From Haloferax gibbonsii ATCC 33959 (GTDB lineage: Archaea > Halobacteriota > Halobacteria > Halobacteriales > Haloferacaceae): a stretch of 61,036 nucleotides of DNA. Location: positions 211-61,246 of the forward strand of contig NZ_AOLJ01000005.1 of the NCBI RefSeq assembly GCF_000336775.1. Reading direction: 5' to 3'. Within the stretch, counting starts at the first letter, position 1, and every line of letters begins with the position of its first letter. The position numbers were made by a program, and so were the translations under genes. Positions 24,794 to 33,333 of the stretch are shown here, in pieces. The notes beneath the pieces are model-generated. The model did no database searches and was not told the DNA's origin. It worked only from the letters and a program-made list of their open reading frames with translations.

Positions 24794-26083
24794 ATGAACT
24801 CCGAAGCTCGGGCGGAGAGCGTATCCGCCGACGAACCGGAATCGACGGGCGAGGAACCCACCGGAGCAGCACAGCGATACCTCCCGTGGGTAGTCGCCGT
24901 CGGGTCGGTTATCCCGGTCGGCGCGCAGGTCGTGGCGCTCCCGCCGGACCCGACGACGACGGCGCTCGACCTCGTCGGCGAGGGCGTCGTCGTCGCCGTC
25001 CTCTTCGCGTGCCTGTTCGTGGTCCGACGAGTACGCGACCCGTCCGTCTTCTACCCGCTTGCGGGCGGCGTCGCGGCCTCGTACTTGTTCGCGCTAACCG
25101 ACTTCCTCGACGAGTTCGTCGAACAGCCCGTCTGGTTCAGCTATCTGTTCGAAGACGGCGCGCAGGCGGTCGGCGCGGCGCTCCTCGTGTTCGGCCTCTA
25201 CCGGTGGACCGTCGCGCGACAGCGACGGGAGACCGAACTCCGCCAACAGCGCGAGCAGCTCGCCGTCCTCAACCGCGTCCTCCACCACGACATCCGAAAC
25301 GACGCGCTGGTCATCCGCGGGTGGGCGTCGGTCGTGCGGAAGGAGGCGGGGTCGGCGGCCGACGAGCGACTGGAGAACATCGTCGCCGCGAGCAACGGCA
25401 TCATCGACCTCACCGAGAGCACGGCGCAGTTCACCGACGTGCTCACCTCGGAGCGGACCGCCGACCTCGAACCGAAGCCGCTGGCCGAGACCATCGAGAC
25501 GGAGCTTCGGAAGGTCCGCGCCGCGCACGACGCCGACGTGGTCGTCTCCGGAGACCTTCCCGAGGTGGACGTCCTCGCCCACAGCATGCTCTCCGCGGTC
25601 TTCCGAAACCTCCTCGTCACGGCCGTCGAGCGGGCGGACGCCGAACCTCCGCGAATCCGCTTGCGCGCCGAGCGCGGCGCGGAGACCGTGACCGTCCGCA
25701 TCTCCGACGACGGCCCGCCGTTCCCGGAAGGCACCTTCCCGGACGCGGGCGAGACCGTCGCGGGCTCTCCCGAGTCTCGGTCCGGTCTCTCGCTCGTCGC
25801 CGCGCTCGTCGAGCAGTTCGACGGAACCGTCGCGGTCGAAAACGACCCCGATGGCGGTGTCACCGTCGCCGTCAGGCTCAAGCTCGCCGGACACGCCGCG
25901 ACCTCCCCCGCCGACCGAGTCGCCGAGGGGCTCAGTGACACCGAGTCGTCTCCCTCGGCGTCGCACCCGGTGGCGGGCGTCGACGCGGACGACCGAGACG
26001 ACTTCGCCGCCGTGCACTCGGACCGCGAATCGCCGGCCGGTCGGGGGGCGTCGACCGGCCGCGGCGACGCCGCTAACTACTGA
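24794..26083 (+). CDS. Membrane-anchored sensor histidine kinase
   Basis: A 429-residue kinase with four N-terminal hydrophobic helices (about 30-50, 60-78, 87-104 and 122-138), a short helix, the phosphoacceptor motif LNRVLHHDIRNDALVIRGW with His 165 aligned to the phosphorylated His of the HisKA subtype, and a HATPase domain (about 260-375) with N box (AVFRNLLVTAVERA) and ISDDGPPFP. The G2 box is degraded: SRSGLSLVAALVEQ lacks the usual GxGLGL. About 55 residues of acidic low-complexity follow. No response regulator is adjacent. The integral membrane input domain could detect membrane state or a lipophilic ligand; unknown. Confidence 0.82.
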   Translation: MNSEARAESVSADEPESTGEEPTGAAQRYLPWVVAVGSVIPVGAQVVALPPDPTTTALDLVGEGVVVAVLFACLFVVRRVRDPSVFYPLAGGVAASYLFALTDFLDEFVEQPVWFSYLFEDGAQAVGAALLVFGLYRWTVARQRRETELRQQREQLAVLNRVLHHDIRNDALVIRGWASVVRKEAGSAADERLENIVAASNGIIDLTESTAQFTDVLTSERTADLEPKPLAETIETELRKVRAAHDADVVVSGDLPEVDVLAHSMLSAVFRNLLVTAVERADAEPPRIRLRAERGAETVTVRISDDGPPFPEGTFPDAGETVAGSPESRSGLSLVAALVEQFDGTVAVENDPDGGVTVAVRLKLAGHAATSPADRVAEGLSDTESSPSASHPVAGVDADDRDDFAAVHSDRESPAGRGASTGRGDAANY

Positions 26084-26184
26084 CGCCCCGTCTCGACTTC
26101 GCCTTTGTACCCTCTTTGACCTTCCCCGGTATCGCGTCTCACAGCGCGTCAAGCATATGTGTACTCCCCGAATAGCAGTCGGTA

Positions 26185-26826
26185 GTGAGCGACCCACACG
26201 ACTCCCCGGGTGGAAAGCGCGGCCCCGAGAGCAAGGTCAGCCGACTGCTCCGCGAGCGCGGTCTCGACGGGTTCGGCGCGGAGCTCGAACGGCGCTGGAC
26301 CGCCGAGGCGGACGCGCGGTCGAGTCTCCGTGACCTCGCCGACGCGTTCAACCGACGGTTCCTCCGCGCGGCGCTCGACGAACGGAACGAGCGCGTCATC
26401 GACGGCGAGGTCGAGAACCTGTACCGTGTGCTCACCGACGACGGCGTTTCGAGTGGGGCGCGAACGGAGGCGGTCCGCCGACTCGAACGCGCCGGCGTCG
26501 ACGTAGAGCGACTCGAAGCCGATTTCGTCTCGCACCGGGCGATGCGGACGTATCTCACCTCGTACCGCGGCGTGACGCCGCCGTCGGGGACCGACCGCGA
26601 CGACGGTAATCTCCGCGCGCGCCGGTCCCAGACCATTCGACGCCTGCTGGGTCGCGTCGAGCGCGTCACCGACAAGTCGCTGTCCGACCTCGCGGCCGCC
26701 GACGAACTCGACTTCGCTCCCGACGCCGCCGAGGTGTACGTCGACGTTCGCGTCCACTGCCCGGGCTGTAACTCCCAGTACACGGTCGAAGACCTCATCG
26801 ACCGGGGCGGCTGCGACTGCGAGTAG
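26185..26826 (+). CDS. rdfA: Rod-determining factor RdfA family protein
   Basis: A 213-residue protein starting with GTG. It matches the haloarchaeal RdfA family, members of which are known in Haloferax volcanii to be needed for the rod cell shape. Features: conserved N-terminal GPESKVSRLLRERGLDGFGAELERRW, a helical middle (about 50-160), and C-terminal CPGCNSQYTVEDL followed by CDCE, which may bind zinc. The next gene encodes an SMC-related protein, a frequent neighbour of this family. Haloarchaea have several paralogues, so assignment to the shape-determining one rather than a family member is uncertain. Confidence 0.78.
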   Translation: MSDPHDSPGGKRGPESKVSRLLRERGLDGFGAELERRWTAEADARSSLRDLADAFNRRFLRAALDERNERVIDGEVENLYRVLTDDGVSSGARTEAVRRLERAGVDVERLEADFVSHRAMRTYLTSYRGVTPPSGTDRDDGNLRARRSQTIRRLLGRVERVTDKSLSDLAAADELDFAPDAAEVYVDVRVHCPGCNSQYTVEDLIDRGGCDCE

Positions 26827-26903
26827 TCCGGTTCGCGCGCTCCGAACCGCGGTATCGAGCGACCGGTGACGACCGAACTCTCGCGAGTCCTCGGGTCGAA
26901 AAG

Positions 26904-26978
26904 CGTTCCATCGACAGCTGTGGAACGAGTTCGTGGCGCTCGGGACAAGAAACACGTTCCAATGATAGCGTTGGAACG
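26904..26978 (+). promoter_or_regulatory. Two tandem operator-like palindromes before the SMC-related gene
   Basis: The same half-site CGTTCCA-N10-TGGAACG occurs at 26904-26927 and at 26955-26978 (the latter CGTTCCAA-N8-TTGGAACG). Their centres are 51 bases apart, close to five helical turns, so two dimers would lie on the same DNA face. Both are followed by AGTT. The second ends 52 bases before the ATG of the SMC-related gene, where the promoter must be. This looks like a strong repressor site for RdfA, for the SMC-related protein, or for an unlinked regulator. Confidence 0.72.
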
Positions 26979-27030
26979 AGTTTTGGAAGCGTCACCAACT
27001 GTTTTCACGGACCCCCGTGTCGAACATCGT

Positions 27031-28974
27031 ATGGCCACGACGAACGGACCAGCCCGCCTGACCGTCGCGCGATTCGCCGGTCTCGACGACGCGACCGTCG
27101 AGTTCGAGCCCGGCGTCTCCGTCGTCGCGGGACGGAACGAGGCCGACCGAACACCGCTCCTGTGGGGTCTCGCGGCCGCGCTGGGAAGCGATGAACCCCC
27201 GTTTGAGGAGAGCGCTGACGGCGGCCGGGTCGAACTCGCCGTCGAGAGCGAGGTGTACACGCGGGCGTTCGTGAGGGAGGGAGACCGCGTCGTCGCGTCC
27301 GGCGACCCGTATCTCGAAGACTCGACGACCGCGGACCTGTTCGCGTTCCTGCTCGGCTCCAACGAGGCCCGGCAGGCGGTGACCGGCGACCGCGACCTGC
27401 GGGAGTTCGTCACGCACTCGGTCGATACCGACGCCGTCAGCGAGGAAATCGCCGACCTCCGCGCCGAGCGCGCCGAGTTAGACGACCGAATCGCGGAGCT
27501 GTCCGCGCTCGAATCCGAGCGCCCGCAACTCCGCGAGCGCCGCGACGAACTCGACGCGGCCGTCGAGCGCTTGGAAGCCGAGTTGGCGGACCGACGAGAA
27601 GCGCTCGCTCGCATCGAGCCGTCGGCGGTCGACCCCGACGCTGACGCGCGGAGGGAAACCGACACCGACGCGCCGGACGCGGAGGCGCGAGCGGACCGAT
27701 TACGGGAGTTGAACGCGGCGCTCGACGACGCCAAGTTCGAACTCGAAGCCGAGCGGGAGTCGCTCGACGCGCTCGACGCCGAACTCGACGAAGTCGAATC
27801 GGAACTCGCGTCGTGCCCCACCGACCCCGCCGGCGAACTCGACGACCTGACCGACGAGCTCTCCGAGTCGCGCGAGAGAAAACGACGGTTAGACGCGGAC
27901 ATCACCGACGTTCAGCGAACGTTACGGTTCAACGAGCAGTTCCTCACGTCGGGGGTATCGCCCGTCGCCGCGAGCGCGGGCGAAGAGGGCGGGCCCGACG
28001 ACGCCGACCGGGTCGTCTGCTGGACGTGCGGGACCTCGGTCCCCGAAGCGAGCATCGAATCGACGCTCGACCAACTCCGGACGCTCCGCGACGACCGTCG
28101 CGAGGAGCGCGCCGAACTCACCGAGCGTCTCGAACGACTGCAAGAACGCCGGTCGGAACTCGAAGACCAGCGACGACGGCGACGCGACCTCGAAACACGG
28201 CGCGAGGAGTTACGCCGCGAGCGCGCCGAGCGCCGGGCGCGAGTCGAGGACCTCGAAGCCCGACGCGACGACCTCGAATCGGGCATCGCCGACCTGAGAC
28301 GCGACGCCGGGACCGCGGAGGCGGACGACCGCGCCGCGGTCCTCGCCGCCCACCGGGAGGTCAACCGGGTCGAGTTCGAGTTGGAACGGCGACGCGAGGA
28401 GCGCGCCGCCGTCGTCGACGACCTCGATTCCCTCGAAGCCCAACTCGACCGGCGGGCGGACCTCGAAGCGCGGCAGGACGGAATCGACGACCGAATCGGC
28501 GAGCTTCGCGGTCGTATCGAACGGCTCGAACGCGCGGCCGTCTCGGCGTTCAACGACCGAATGGCGGACGTTCTCGACGCCCTCGAATACGACCGCCTCG
28601 CCCGTTTCTGGATCGAGCGACGGAGCGACGGAGATTCCCTCGATGACGCGGGCGCGACTCCCGCGGGGCGGTTCGTCCCGCACATCGAGCGCCGGACGGA
28701 CGATGGCACCGTCTACGAGGACGTTATCGACCACCTCCCGACCTCCGAGCGCGAGCTTATCGGTCTCGTGTTCGCCGTCGCCGGCTACCTCGTCCACGAG
28801 GTGTCCGACGAGGTCCCGTTCTTCGTTCTCGACTCGGTCGAGGCCATCGACGCCGAGCACGTTCGCAGGCTCCTCGCCTACGTCGGTCGGGATGCCGACT
28901 ACGTCGTCGTCGGCCTGTCCGGCGAGAACGAGCGGGGCCTCCCGGACTCGTACCGACGACTTCGGGCACCGTGA
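27031..28974 (+). CDS. Archaea-specific SMC-related protein
   Basis: A 647-residue coiled-coil ATPase-like protein. The N-terminal nucleotide site reads AGRNEADRTPLLWG (about 32-45), where the Walker A Lys is replaced by Arg-Thr, as in the archaea-specific SMC-related group. Two long coiled coils (about 135-310 and 350-520) flank a CWTC zinc-hook-like turn near residue 330. The C-terminus has LPTSERELIGLVFAVAGYL (signature-like) and FFVLDSVEAID (Walker B). It probably binds DNA and helps chromosome organisation. Start ATG 27031 is used because upstream codons cover two operator palindromes. It follows RdfA with a 204-base gap. Confidence 0.85.
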   Translation: MATTNGPARLTVARFAGLDDATVEFEPGVSVVAGRNEADRTPLLWGLAAALGSDEPPFEESADGGRVELAVESEVYTRAFVREGDRVVASGDPYLEDSTTADLFAFLLGSNEARQAVTGDRDLREFVTHSVDTDAVSEEIADLRAERAELDDRIAELSALESERPQLRERRDELDAAVERLEAELADRREALARIEPSAVDPDADARRETDTDAPDAEARADRLRELNAALDDAKFELEAERESLDALDAELDEVESELASCPTDPAGELDDLTDELSESRERKRRLDADITDVQRTLRFNEQFLTSGVSPVAASAGEEGGPDDADRVVCWTCGTSVPEASIESTLDQLRTLRDDRREERAELTERLERLQERRSELEDQRRRRRDLETRREELRRERAERRARVEDLEARRDDLESGIADLRRDAGTAEADDRAAVLAAHREVNRVEFELERRREERAAVVDDLDSLEAQLDRRADLEARQDGIDDRIGELRGRIERLERAAVSAFNDRMADVLDALEYDRLARFWIERRSDGDSLDDAGATPAGRFVPHIERRTDDGTVYEDVIDHLPTSERELIGLVFAVAGYLVHEVSDEVPFFVLDSVEAIDAEHVRRLLAYVGRDADYVVVGLSGENERGLPDSYRRLRAP

Positions 28975-29544
28975 CCCCGAGTTGCGGTCCGAAACGACCC
29001 TCCCGTGACAGACGTAGCTCTGTAATCGCAACCGCTGAAACCGAATTGTTCGAGGAGATGCCCGAACCCACCCCGGGGTTACACGGGTAGGCCTGTTATG
29101 CACGACAGATTCCAGTCGAAGTGACGTCGCAGAGACGGACGTGTGGCCGGGACGCGAGCGGCGGAGTTCGCGTGTCCCGTCGGCTCGTTTCGTGCTGGTG
29201 AACCCGTCCGAAACCGGAATCGTCGACGGAGCCGGGTTGTTCGCGACGGACTGCGATTCTACTAATAGTAGAGTCAAGTGACGTGAACGAGCGCCTCTGT
29301 TCTCGGTGTGCCGCGTGAGCACACGTGTCTAGTTGAACGGGAATCGAATCTTTCGTGGCGAATCACTCAGCGATTCGGATTAATTATGAACATTCGTCAA
29401 TCACCAGAGAGCCACCCCACGGTATCGGTACGACGGAAGCGAGGGCAAACCCGCGTGCGACGGCGTCGGCCGCGGTAGCTCCCGACTCCGTGGGACGTTT
29501 CCACCATCAGTAGAATTTATCTGTCCCGCTCCGAAAGGCGAACT
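28975..29544. other. Intergenic region before the uronate cluster
   Basis: About 570 bases without a gene. It has a palindrome TCTACTA-A-TAGTAGA at 29258-29272, a GTGTGC/GCACAC inverted repeat at 29306-29324, and near 29068 a CCCCGGGG palindrome after the SMC-related gene. The right end holds the IclR promoter and its putative operator (29500-29521). Confidence 0.5.
29500..29521 (+). promoter_or_regulatory. IclR promoter with overlapping operator
   Basis: TCCACCATCAGTAGA at 29500-29514 is a palindrome-like box (TCCAC-N5-GTAGA) that abuts AATTTATC, a TATA box at 29514-29521 located 24-31 bases before the ATG. A nearly identical perfect version occurs at 30360-30374. Position over the promoter suggests autoregulation by the IclR protein. 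Confidence 0.55.
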
Positions 29545-30318
29545 ATGGCACCTAACGAAAGCGAAGGCGGCGGCAAGCGCGTGAAGGCGGTCATGCGCTC
29601 GTACCGGGTAATCGGCGTTCTGCGAGAGCAAGGAACGGTGCGGATTAACGACGTCGCGGACGCGCTCGGGGTGCCGACCAGTACCGCGCACGTGCATCTG
29701 AAAACCCTCGAGGCGGCGGGGTACGTCGTCAAGGACGAACACGGGTACCGACTCGGCCTTCGGTTCCTCCGCGACGGAAGCATCACCCGGGGGCGCTTGG
29801 ACGTGTACGGCGCGTCGCGGTCCGAAATCAAGGACCTCGCGGAGTCGACCGGCGAGGTGGCGAATCTCGGCGTCGAGGAGAACGGACAGCGGGTCATCGT
29901 CTACCAGGCCGAGGGCGACAAGGCGGTGTACGACAACGCGCCGATCGGCGAGTTCACCCACATGCATTGGACCGCGCTCGGAAAGGCGATTCTCGCGGAA
30001 CTCCCCGGCGAGCGGGTGACCGAAATCGTCGACGAGTACGGGCTCCCGACGAAGACCGACCACACGATCAGCGACCGGGACGCGCTCCTCGAAGAACTCG
30101 AGACGATACGGGAGCGGGGGTACGCGCTCGAAGACGAAGAGCGGAGAGACGGGATTCGGTCCATCGCGGTTCCGCTGGTCAGCGACGGGTCGGTCATCGG
30201 CGCGGTGTCGCTTTCCGGACCGAAAGAGCGGTTCAACGACGACCGAATCGTGGACGAACTGTTCCCGGCGCTCAGAGACCGGAAGAACGTCATCGAGGTC
30301 AAGTACGCGTACGACTGA
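29545..30318 (+). CDS. IclR-family transcription regulator (uronate cluster)
   Basis: A 257-residue regulator. N-terminal winged helix (about 10-75: VMRSYRVIGVLREQGTVRINDVADALGVPTSTAHVHLKTLEAAGYVV) and a C-terminal IclR effector domain (about 85-255) with HWTALGKAILAEL and GIRSIAVPLVSDGSVIGAVSLSGP. It sits just ahead of mannonate dehydratase and the TRAP transporter genes, so it probably senses a uronate or KDG-related intermediate. It is one of three IclR proteins in the window. The start is 23 bases after the TATA box, indicating a leaderless message. Confidence 0.88.
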   Translation: MAPNESEGGGKRVKAVMRSYRVIGVLREQGTVRINDVADALGVPTSTAHVHLKTLEAAGYVVKDEHGYRLGLRFLRDGSITRGRLDVYGASRSEIKDLAESTGEVANLGVEENGQRVIVYQAEGDKAVYDNAPIGEFTHMHWTALGKAILAELPGERVTEIVDEYGLPTKTDHTISDRDALLEELETIRERGYALEDEERRDGIRSIAVPLVSDGSVIGAVSLSGPKERFNDDRIVDELFPALRDRKNVIEVKYAYD

Positions 30319-30359
30319 GCGCCGTCTCCCGGTCGTTTCATCGATTCGGACGAAGTCGG

Positions 30360-30374
30360 TCCACCATGAGTGGA
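30360..30374 (+). promoter_or_regulatory. Putative IclR operator upstream of uxuA
   Basis: TCCACCATGAGTGGA is a 5-bp-arm palindrome (TCCAC-N5-GTGGA) and matches 13 of 15 bases of the box in front of the IclR gene itself. It is about 120 bases before the uxuA promoter (TTTTACTT at 30483-30490). Confidence 0.5.
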
Positions 30375-30482
30375 TTGGAATCTCACGAAGATACGTTATG
30401 GTTTCGAAACTGGCTGTAGAGTGGCTCTAGGGGACGATTCGGTGGTTCACCGGACGACGACGCCGACATCTGTGCGAAACGC

Positions 30483-30490
30483 TTTTACTT
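30483..30490 (+). promoter_or_regulatory. uxuA TATA box
   Basis: TTTTACTT preceded by CGAAACGC (BRE-like) lies 25-32 bases before ATG 30515, as for a leaderless haloarchaeal gene, and supports this start over one seven codons earlier. Confidence 0.55.
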
Positions 30491-30514
30491 GGAGTGAGTC
30501 TGGGATGTGAGTGT

Positions 30515-31468
30515 ATGAATCCAGCAGTGATGCTGCCTCCCTCCCCGGACAGACGGTGGACCCTCGCCAAGCAACTCGGCGTCGAAAGCGCCGTCGTACG
30601 GTTCTGGGGCGTCGACGACTGGTGGGAGTACGAGACGTTACTCGAAACCCGAAATCGGTTCGCAGACCACGGATTCTCACTGGACGTCGTCGAGGACCGC
30701 CCGCCCATGGAGCGAACGGTCCTCGGTCAGGAGGGTCGAGACGAGGAGATCGAGACGGTGAAACGACTGCTTCGGAACATGGGACGCCTCGGCATCGACG
30801 TGTACTGTTGGGTGTGGACCGAAAACCCCGTCGGCGTCCTCAGAACCTCCGATTCGATTCCGGACCGCGGTGACTCGCTCGTCACCGGGTACGACCACGA
30901 GTGGATGGAGCGCGCCGAGGACCACCCCGCGGCGGGCATCACCGAGGAAGAACTGTGGGACAACCTCCAGTACTTCCTGGACGAGGTCGTTCCGGTTGCC
31001 GAGGAGGCGGGCGTCAAGATGGCGCTCCACCCGGACGACCCGCCGGTCGAGGAGCTTCGGGGGGTTCCCCGCCTCGTCACGTCGCTCGAACGGTACGAGC
31101 GCGTCTTGGAACTCCACGAGAGCCCCAACCACGGCGTCACGTTCTGCCAGGGGAACTTCGCCGCGATGGGCGAAGACGTCCCGTCGGCGATTCGACGCCT
31201 CGGAGAGCGGATTCACTTCGTCCACTTCCGCGACGTCGAAGGGACGCCCGAGTCGTTCGTGGAGACGTGGCACGACGACGGGCCCACCGACATGGCGGCG
31301 GCGATGGAAGCGTACCAAGACATCGGCTTCGACGGGGCGATTCGCCCCGACCACGTCCCCAAGATGCTCGGCGAGGAGGACCGAGCGGAAGCCCACGCGG
31401 GGTACACCGACATGGGCCGGCTGTTCGCAATCGGCTACATGAAGGGCCTCATCGAACGCGGACAGTAA
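30515..31468 (+). CDS. uxuA: Mannonate dehydratase
   Basis: A 317-residue TIM-barrel enzyme that converts D-mannonate to 2-keto-3-deoxy-D-gluconate (KDG), which haloarchaea degrade through the semiphosphorylative Entner-Doudoroff route. Recognisable UxuA stretches are RFWGVDDWW, PVAEEAGVKMALHPDDPP, GVTFCQGNFAAMG, IHFVHFRDVEGT and GAIRPDHVPKM, containing the Glu/His/Cys-type metal ligands (His in HPDDPP, Cys in FCQG, His in VHFRD). At 317 residues it is shorter than the E. coli enzyme (about 390) but matches the compact form. It opens the cluster that includes TRAP import, SDR and a zinc dehydrogenase. Confidence 0.92.
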   Translation: MNPAVMLPPSPDRRWTLAKQLGVESAVVRFWGVDDWWEYETLLETRNRFADHGFSLDVVEDRPPMERTVLGQEGRDEEIETVKRLLRNMGRLGIDVYCWVWTENPVGVLRTSDSIPDRGDSLVTGYDHEWMERAEDHPAAGITEEELWDNLQYFLDEVVPVAEEAGVKMALHPDDPPVEELRGVPRLVTSLERYERVLELHESPNHGVTFCQGNFAAMGEDVPSAIRRLGERIHFVHFRDVEGTPESFVETWHDDGPTDMAAAMEAYQDIGFDGAIRPDHVPKMLGEEDRAEAHAGYTDMGRLFAIGYMKGLIERGQ

Positions 31469-31561
31469 CGCCGTAGCCCGACCGTCGGCCTCGCCTCGAC
31501 TCGACCGGTGACTGCCGGCGACTGCGGCGAGTAGCGAGTCGCACTATCCAGAGCAGTTGAC

Positions 31562-31611
31562 ATCTATCCTATGATATATTATTAAAATGAATTATTGCGA
31601 TAGATATAAGT
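31562..31611 (+). promoter_or_regulatory. Promoter region of the TRAP operon
   Basis: TATA-like GATATAAGT at 31603-31611 sits 27-35 bases before ATG 31638. ATCTATC at 31562-31568 and GATAGAT at 31599-31605 form a 7-bp inverted repeat overlapping the TATA box and an AT-rich spacer, possibly an operator. Confidence 0.5.
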
Positions 31612-31637
31612 ACCAGTGTAGAATCGTTGTGAATGGT

Positions 31638-32708
31638 ATGCGTAGACAAAGCCGACGGAGCTTCATGGAACAGCTCGGGCTACTCACTGGCACCGGGGCA
31701 ATCGCATCGATGGCTGGCTGCATGGGCGGCGGTTCCGGCTCCGGAACCGACGGCACGACCGGTTCGGATGACTCAGACACCGATACGACGGAGAGCGGTG
31801 GCGGCGGTCAGAGCCAGTCGCTCATCATCGGGAGCGTCTTCCCCAGCGGGCACGTCATCAACGAGATGGCCAAGGAGTGGGCCTCTTCCGTCGAATCGGA
31901 GACCGAGGGGCGAGTGGCGATCACCATCGAAGAGTCCTTCGGTGGCGAAAAGGAGGTCATGGAACAGACGCAAATCGGCTCCATCGACGGGACCATCATC
32001 GGGACGCGCTGGGTCATCGACTACGACCCCAAGAACTTCTGGGTCGAGTCGCCGTTCGTCTTCGAGGGCTGGGAACAGCAGCGACGCGCCTTCCAGACGG
32101 AGTTCTTCGACGACGGCCGACAGCGTCTCCGCGAGCAGGGTAAACAGATGCTCGTGAACGAGCCGGTGTACCGCGGCTACCGACACACGTCCGGGAACAA
32201 GGCCTTCGAGACGCCCGAGGACATTCAGGGAACCAACCTGCGGGTGCCCGACCTCACTCCGTGGGTGAACATCTGGAGCGGCATCGGCGCGAGTCCGACC
32301 ACCGTCGCCTTCGACGAACTCTACAGCGCGCTGCAGCAGGGCGTCGTCGACGCCCAAGAGAACCCCGCCGAGACCGTCCGGTCGTCCTCGCTGTACGAGG
32401 TGCAGGACTACTACACGCTGACCAAGCACCTCGCGTCGACGGGGTGGTTCACGCTCGGCACCCAGGCGCTGTCGGACATCTCCGACGAGGACCAGACGAC
32501 GATGGTCGACTCGTTGACGTCGAGCATCCAAGAGCTCAGCAGCAGCATCGCTGAATCGGAGTCGCAGGCCATCGAAGCGCTGAAAGAACAGGGAATGAAC
32601 GTGGTCGAACCCGACCGAGACGCGTGGTTAGAGGCGGCGAAAGAACCGCTCCAAACGCAGTTCGAGGAGAACTGGGAACCGTCGCTCGAAGAAGTGCGAA
32701 ACATTTGA
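31638..32708 (+). CDS. dctP: TRAP transporter substrate-binding protein (DctP type)
   Basis: A 356-residue Tat lipoprotein: SRRSFMEQ Tat motif, hydrophobic run, lipobox SMAGC near residue 28, then a Gly/Ser/Asp-rich linker. The binding domain shows DctP hallmarks, including VFPSGHVINEMAKEWA, NLRVPDLTPWVNIWSGIGASPTTVAFDELYSALQQGVVDAQENP (the conserved Arg that grips the substrate carboxylate is in LRVPD) and LASTGWFTLG. It delivers an organic acid, most likely a hexuronate or aldonate given uxuA. The ATG at 31638 is chosen for its TATA spacing and the Tat motif; a longer start would place residues before it. Confidence 0.9.
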   Translation: MRRQSRRSFMEQLGLLTGTGAIASMAGCMGGGSGSGTDGTTGSDDSDTDTTESGGGGQSQSLIIGSVFPSGHVINEMAKEWASSVESETEGRVAITIEESFGGEKEVMEQTQIGSIDGTIIGTRWVIDYDPKNFWVESPFVFEGWEQQRRAFQTEFFDDGRQRLREQGKQMLVNEPVYRGYRHTSGNKAFETPEDIQGTNLRVPDLTPWVNIWSGIGASPTTVAFDELYSALQQGVVDAQENPAETVRSSSLYEVQDYYTLTKHLASTGWFTLGTQALSDISDEDQTTMVDSLTSSIQELSSSIAESESQAIEALKEQGMNVVEPDRDAWLEAAKEPLQTQFEENWEPSLEEVRNI

Positions 32709-32733
32709 GCGGACGCTTACTCGTAGAGCACCC

Positions 32734-33285
32734 ATGGAAGAAGTAAATCTCGCAACGAAACTCGGCCGGCTTTTCGACGGGTTGGTCACATCCATCGCGT
32801 TAGCACTCTACGTGCTGATGATACTCGTCGTCGGGTTACAGATTCTGACCCGCTGGGTCCTGGGTTCGATACTCGGGTCGAGTCTCCCGTGGACGGTCAA
32901 TCTCTCGCAGATGCTGCTCGTGTACATCACGTTCTTCGGCGCGGCGGTCGCCAGTCGAAAGCGACAGCACATCTCGCTCGACCTCCTCGTCTCGCGGCTC
33001 TCCGACGGCGTCATCCGGGTGCTGACCGGTCTTCGGACGCTCCTCATCCTCGCGTTCGTCGGCGTCATGGTCTCGGGAGCGTACCCGCTGTACCTACAGA
33101 ACCGGGGATTCGGGATGGGAGCGCTCCCGTCGCACCCGCCGTTCACCGAAGCGTGGCTGTACGTTCCCGCCGTCGTCGGCGGTGTCTGTATCGGTATCTA
33201 CGCGCTTCGCGACCTGTGGCTCGTCGCCGTCGCGCCAGAAACGATCATCGAGGACATCAAAGGAGAAGACGAAAATGCAGAGTGA
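32734..33285 (+). CDS. dctQ: TRAP transporter small permease (DctQ type)
   Basis: A 183-residue four-helix membrane protein (about 18-38, 50-70, 92-112 and 135-155) with the DctQ-type ASRKRQHISLDLL loop around residue 70. It bridges DctP and DctM in the sodium-driven TRAP importer. It follows dctP by 25 bases and precedes dctM by 48 bases. Confidence 0.88.
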   Translation: MEEVNLATKLGRLFDGLVTSIALALYVLMILVVGLQILTRWVLGSILGSSLPWTVNLSQMLLVYITFFGAAVASRKRQHISLDLLVSRLSDGVIRVLTGLRTLLILAFVGVMVSGAYPLYLQNRGFGMGALPSHPPFTEAWLYVPAVVGGVCIGIYALRDLWLVAVAPETIIEDIKGEDENAE

Positions 33286-33333
33286 GCACCGCCTCCGCGC
33301 CGAGACGCGCCCGCTTCAGGGAGGGACCCGATA

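Noticed and set aside
26139-27905. 588-codon minus-strand Ser/Arg-rich frame across rdfA and the SMC-related gene
   Set aside because: Low-complexity Ser/Arg composition is the complement of Asp/Glu/Arg-rich coding DNA; overlaps two good genes.
30366-30419. 17-codon ATG frame overlapping the putative operator upstream of uxuA
   Set aside because: Too short, no TATA box before it; the palindrome is better explained as a regulator site.
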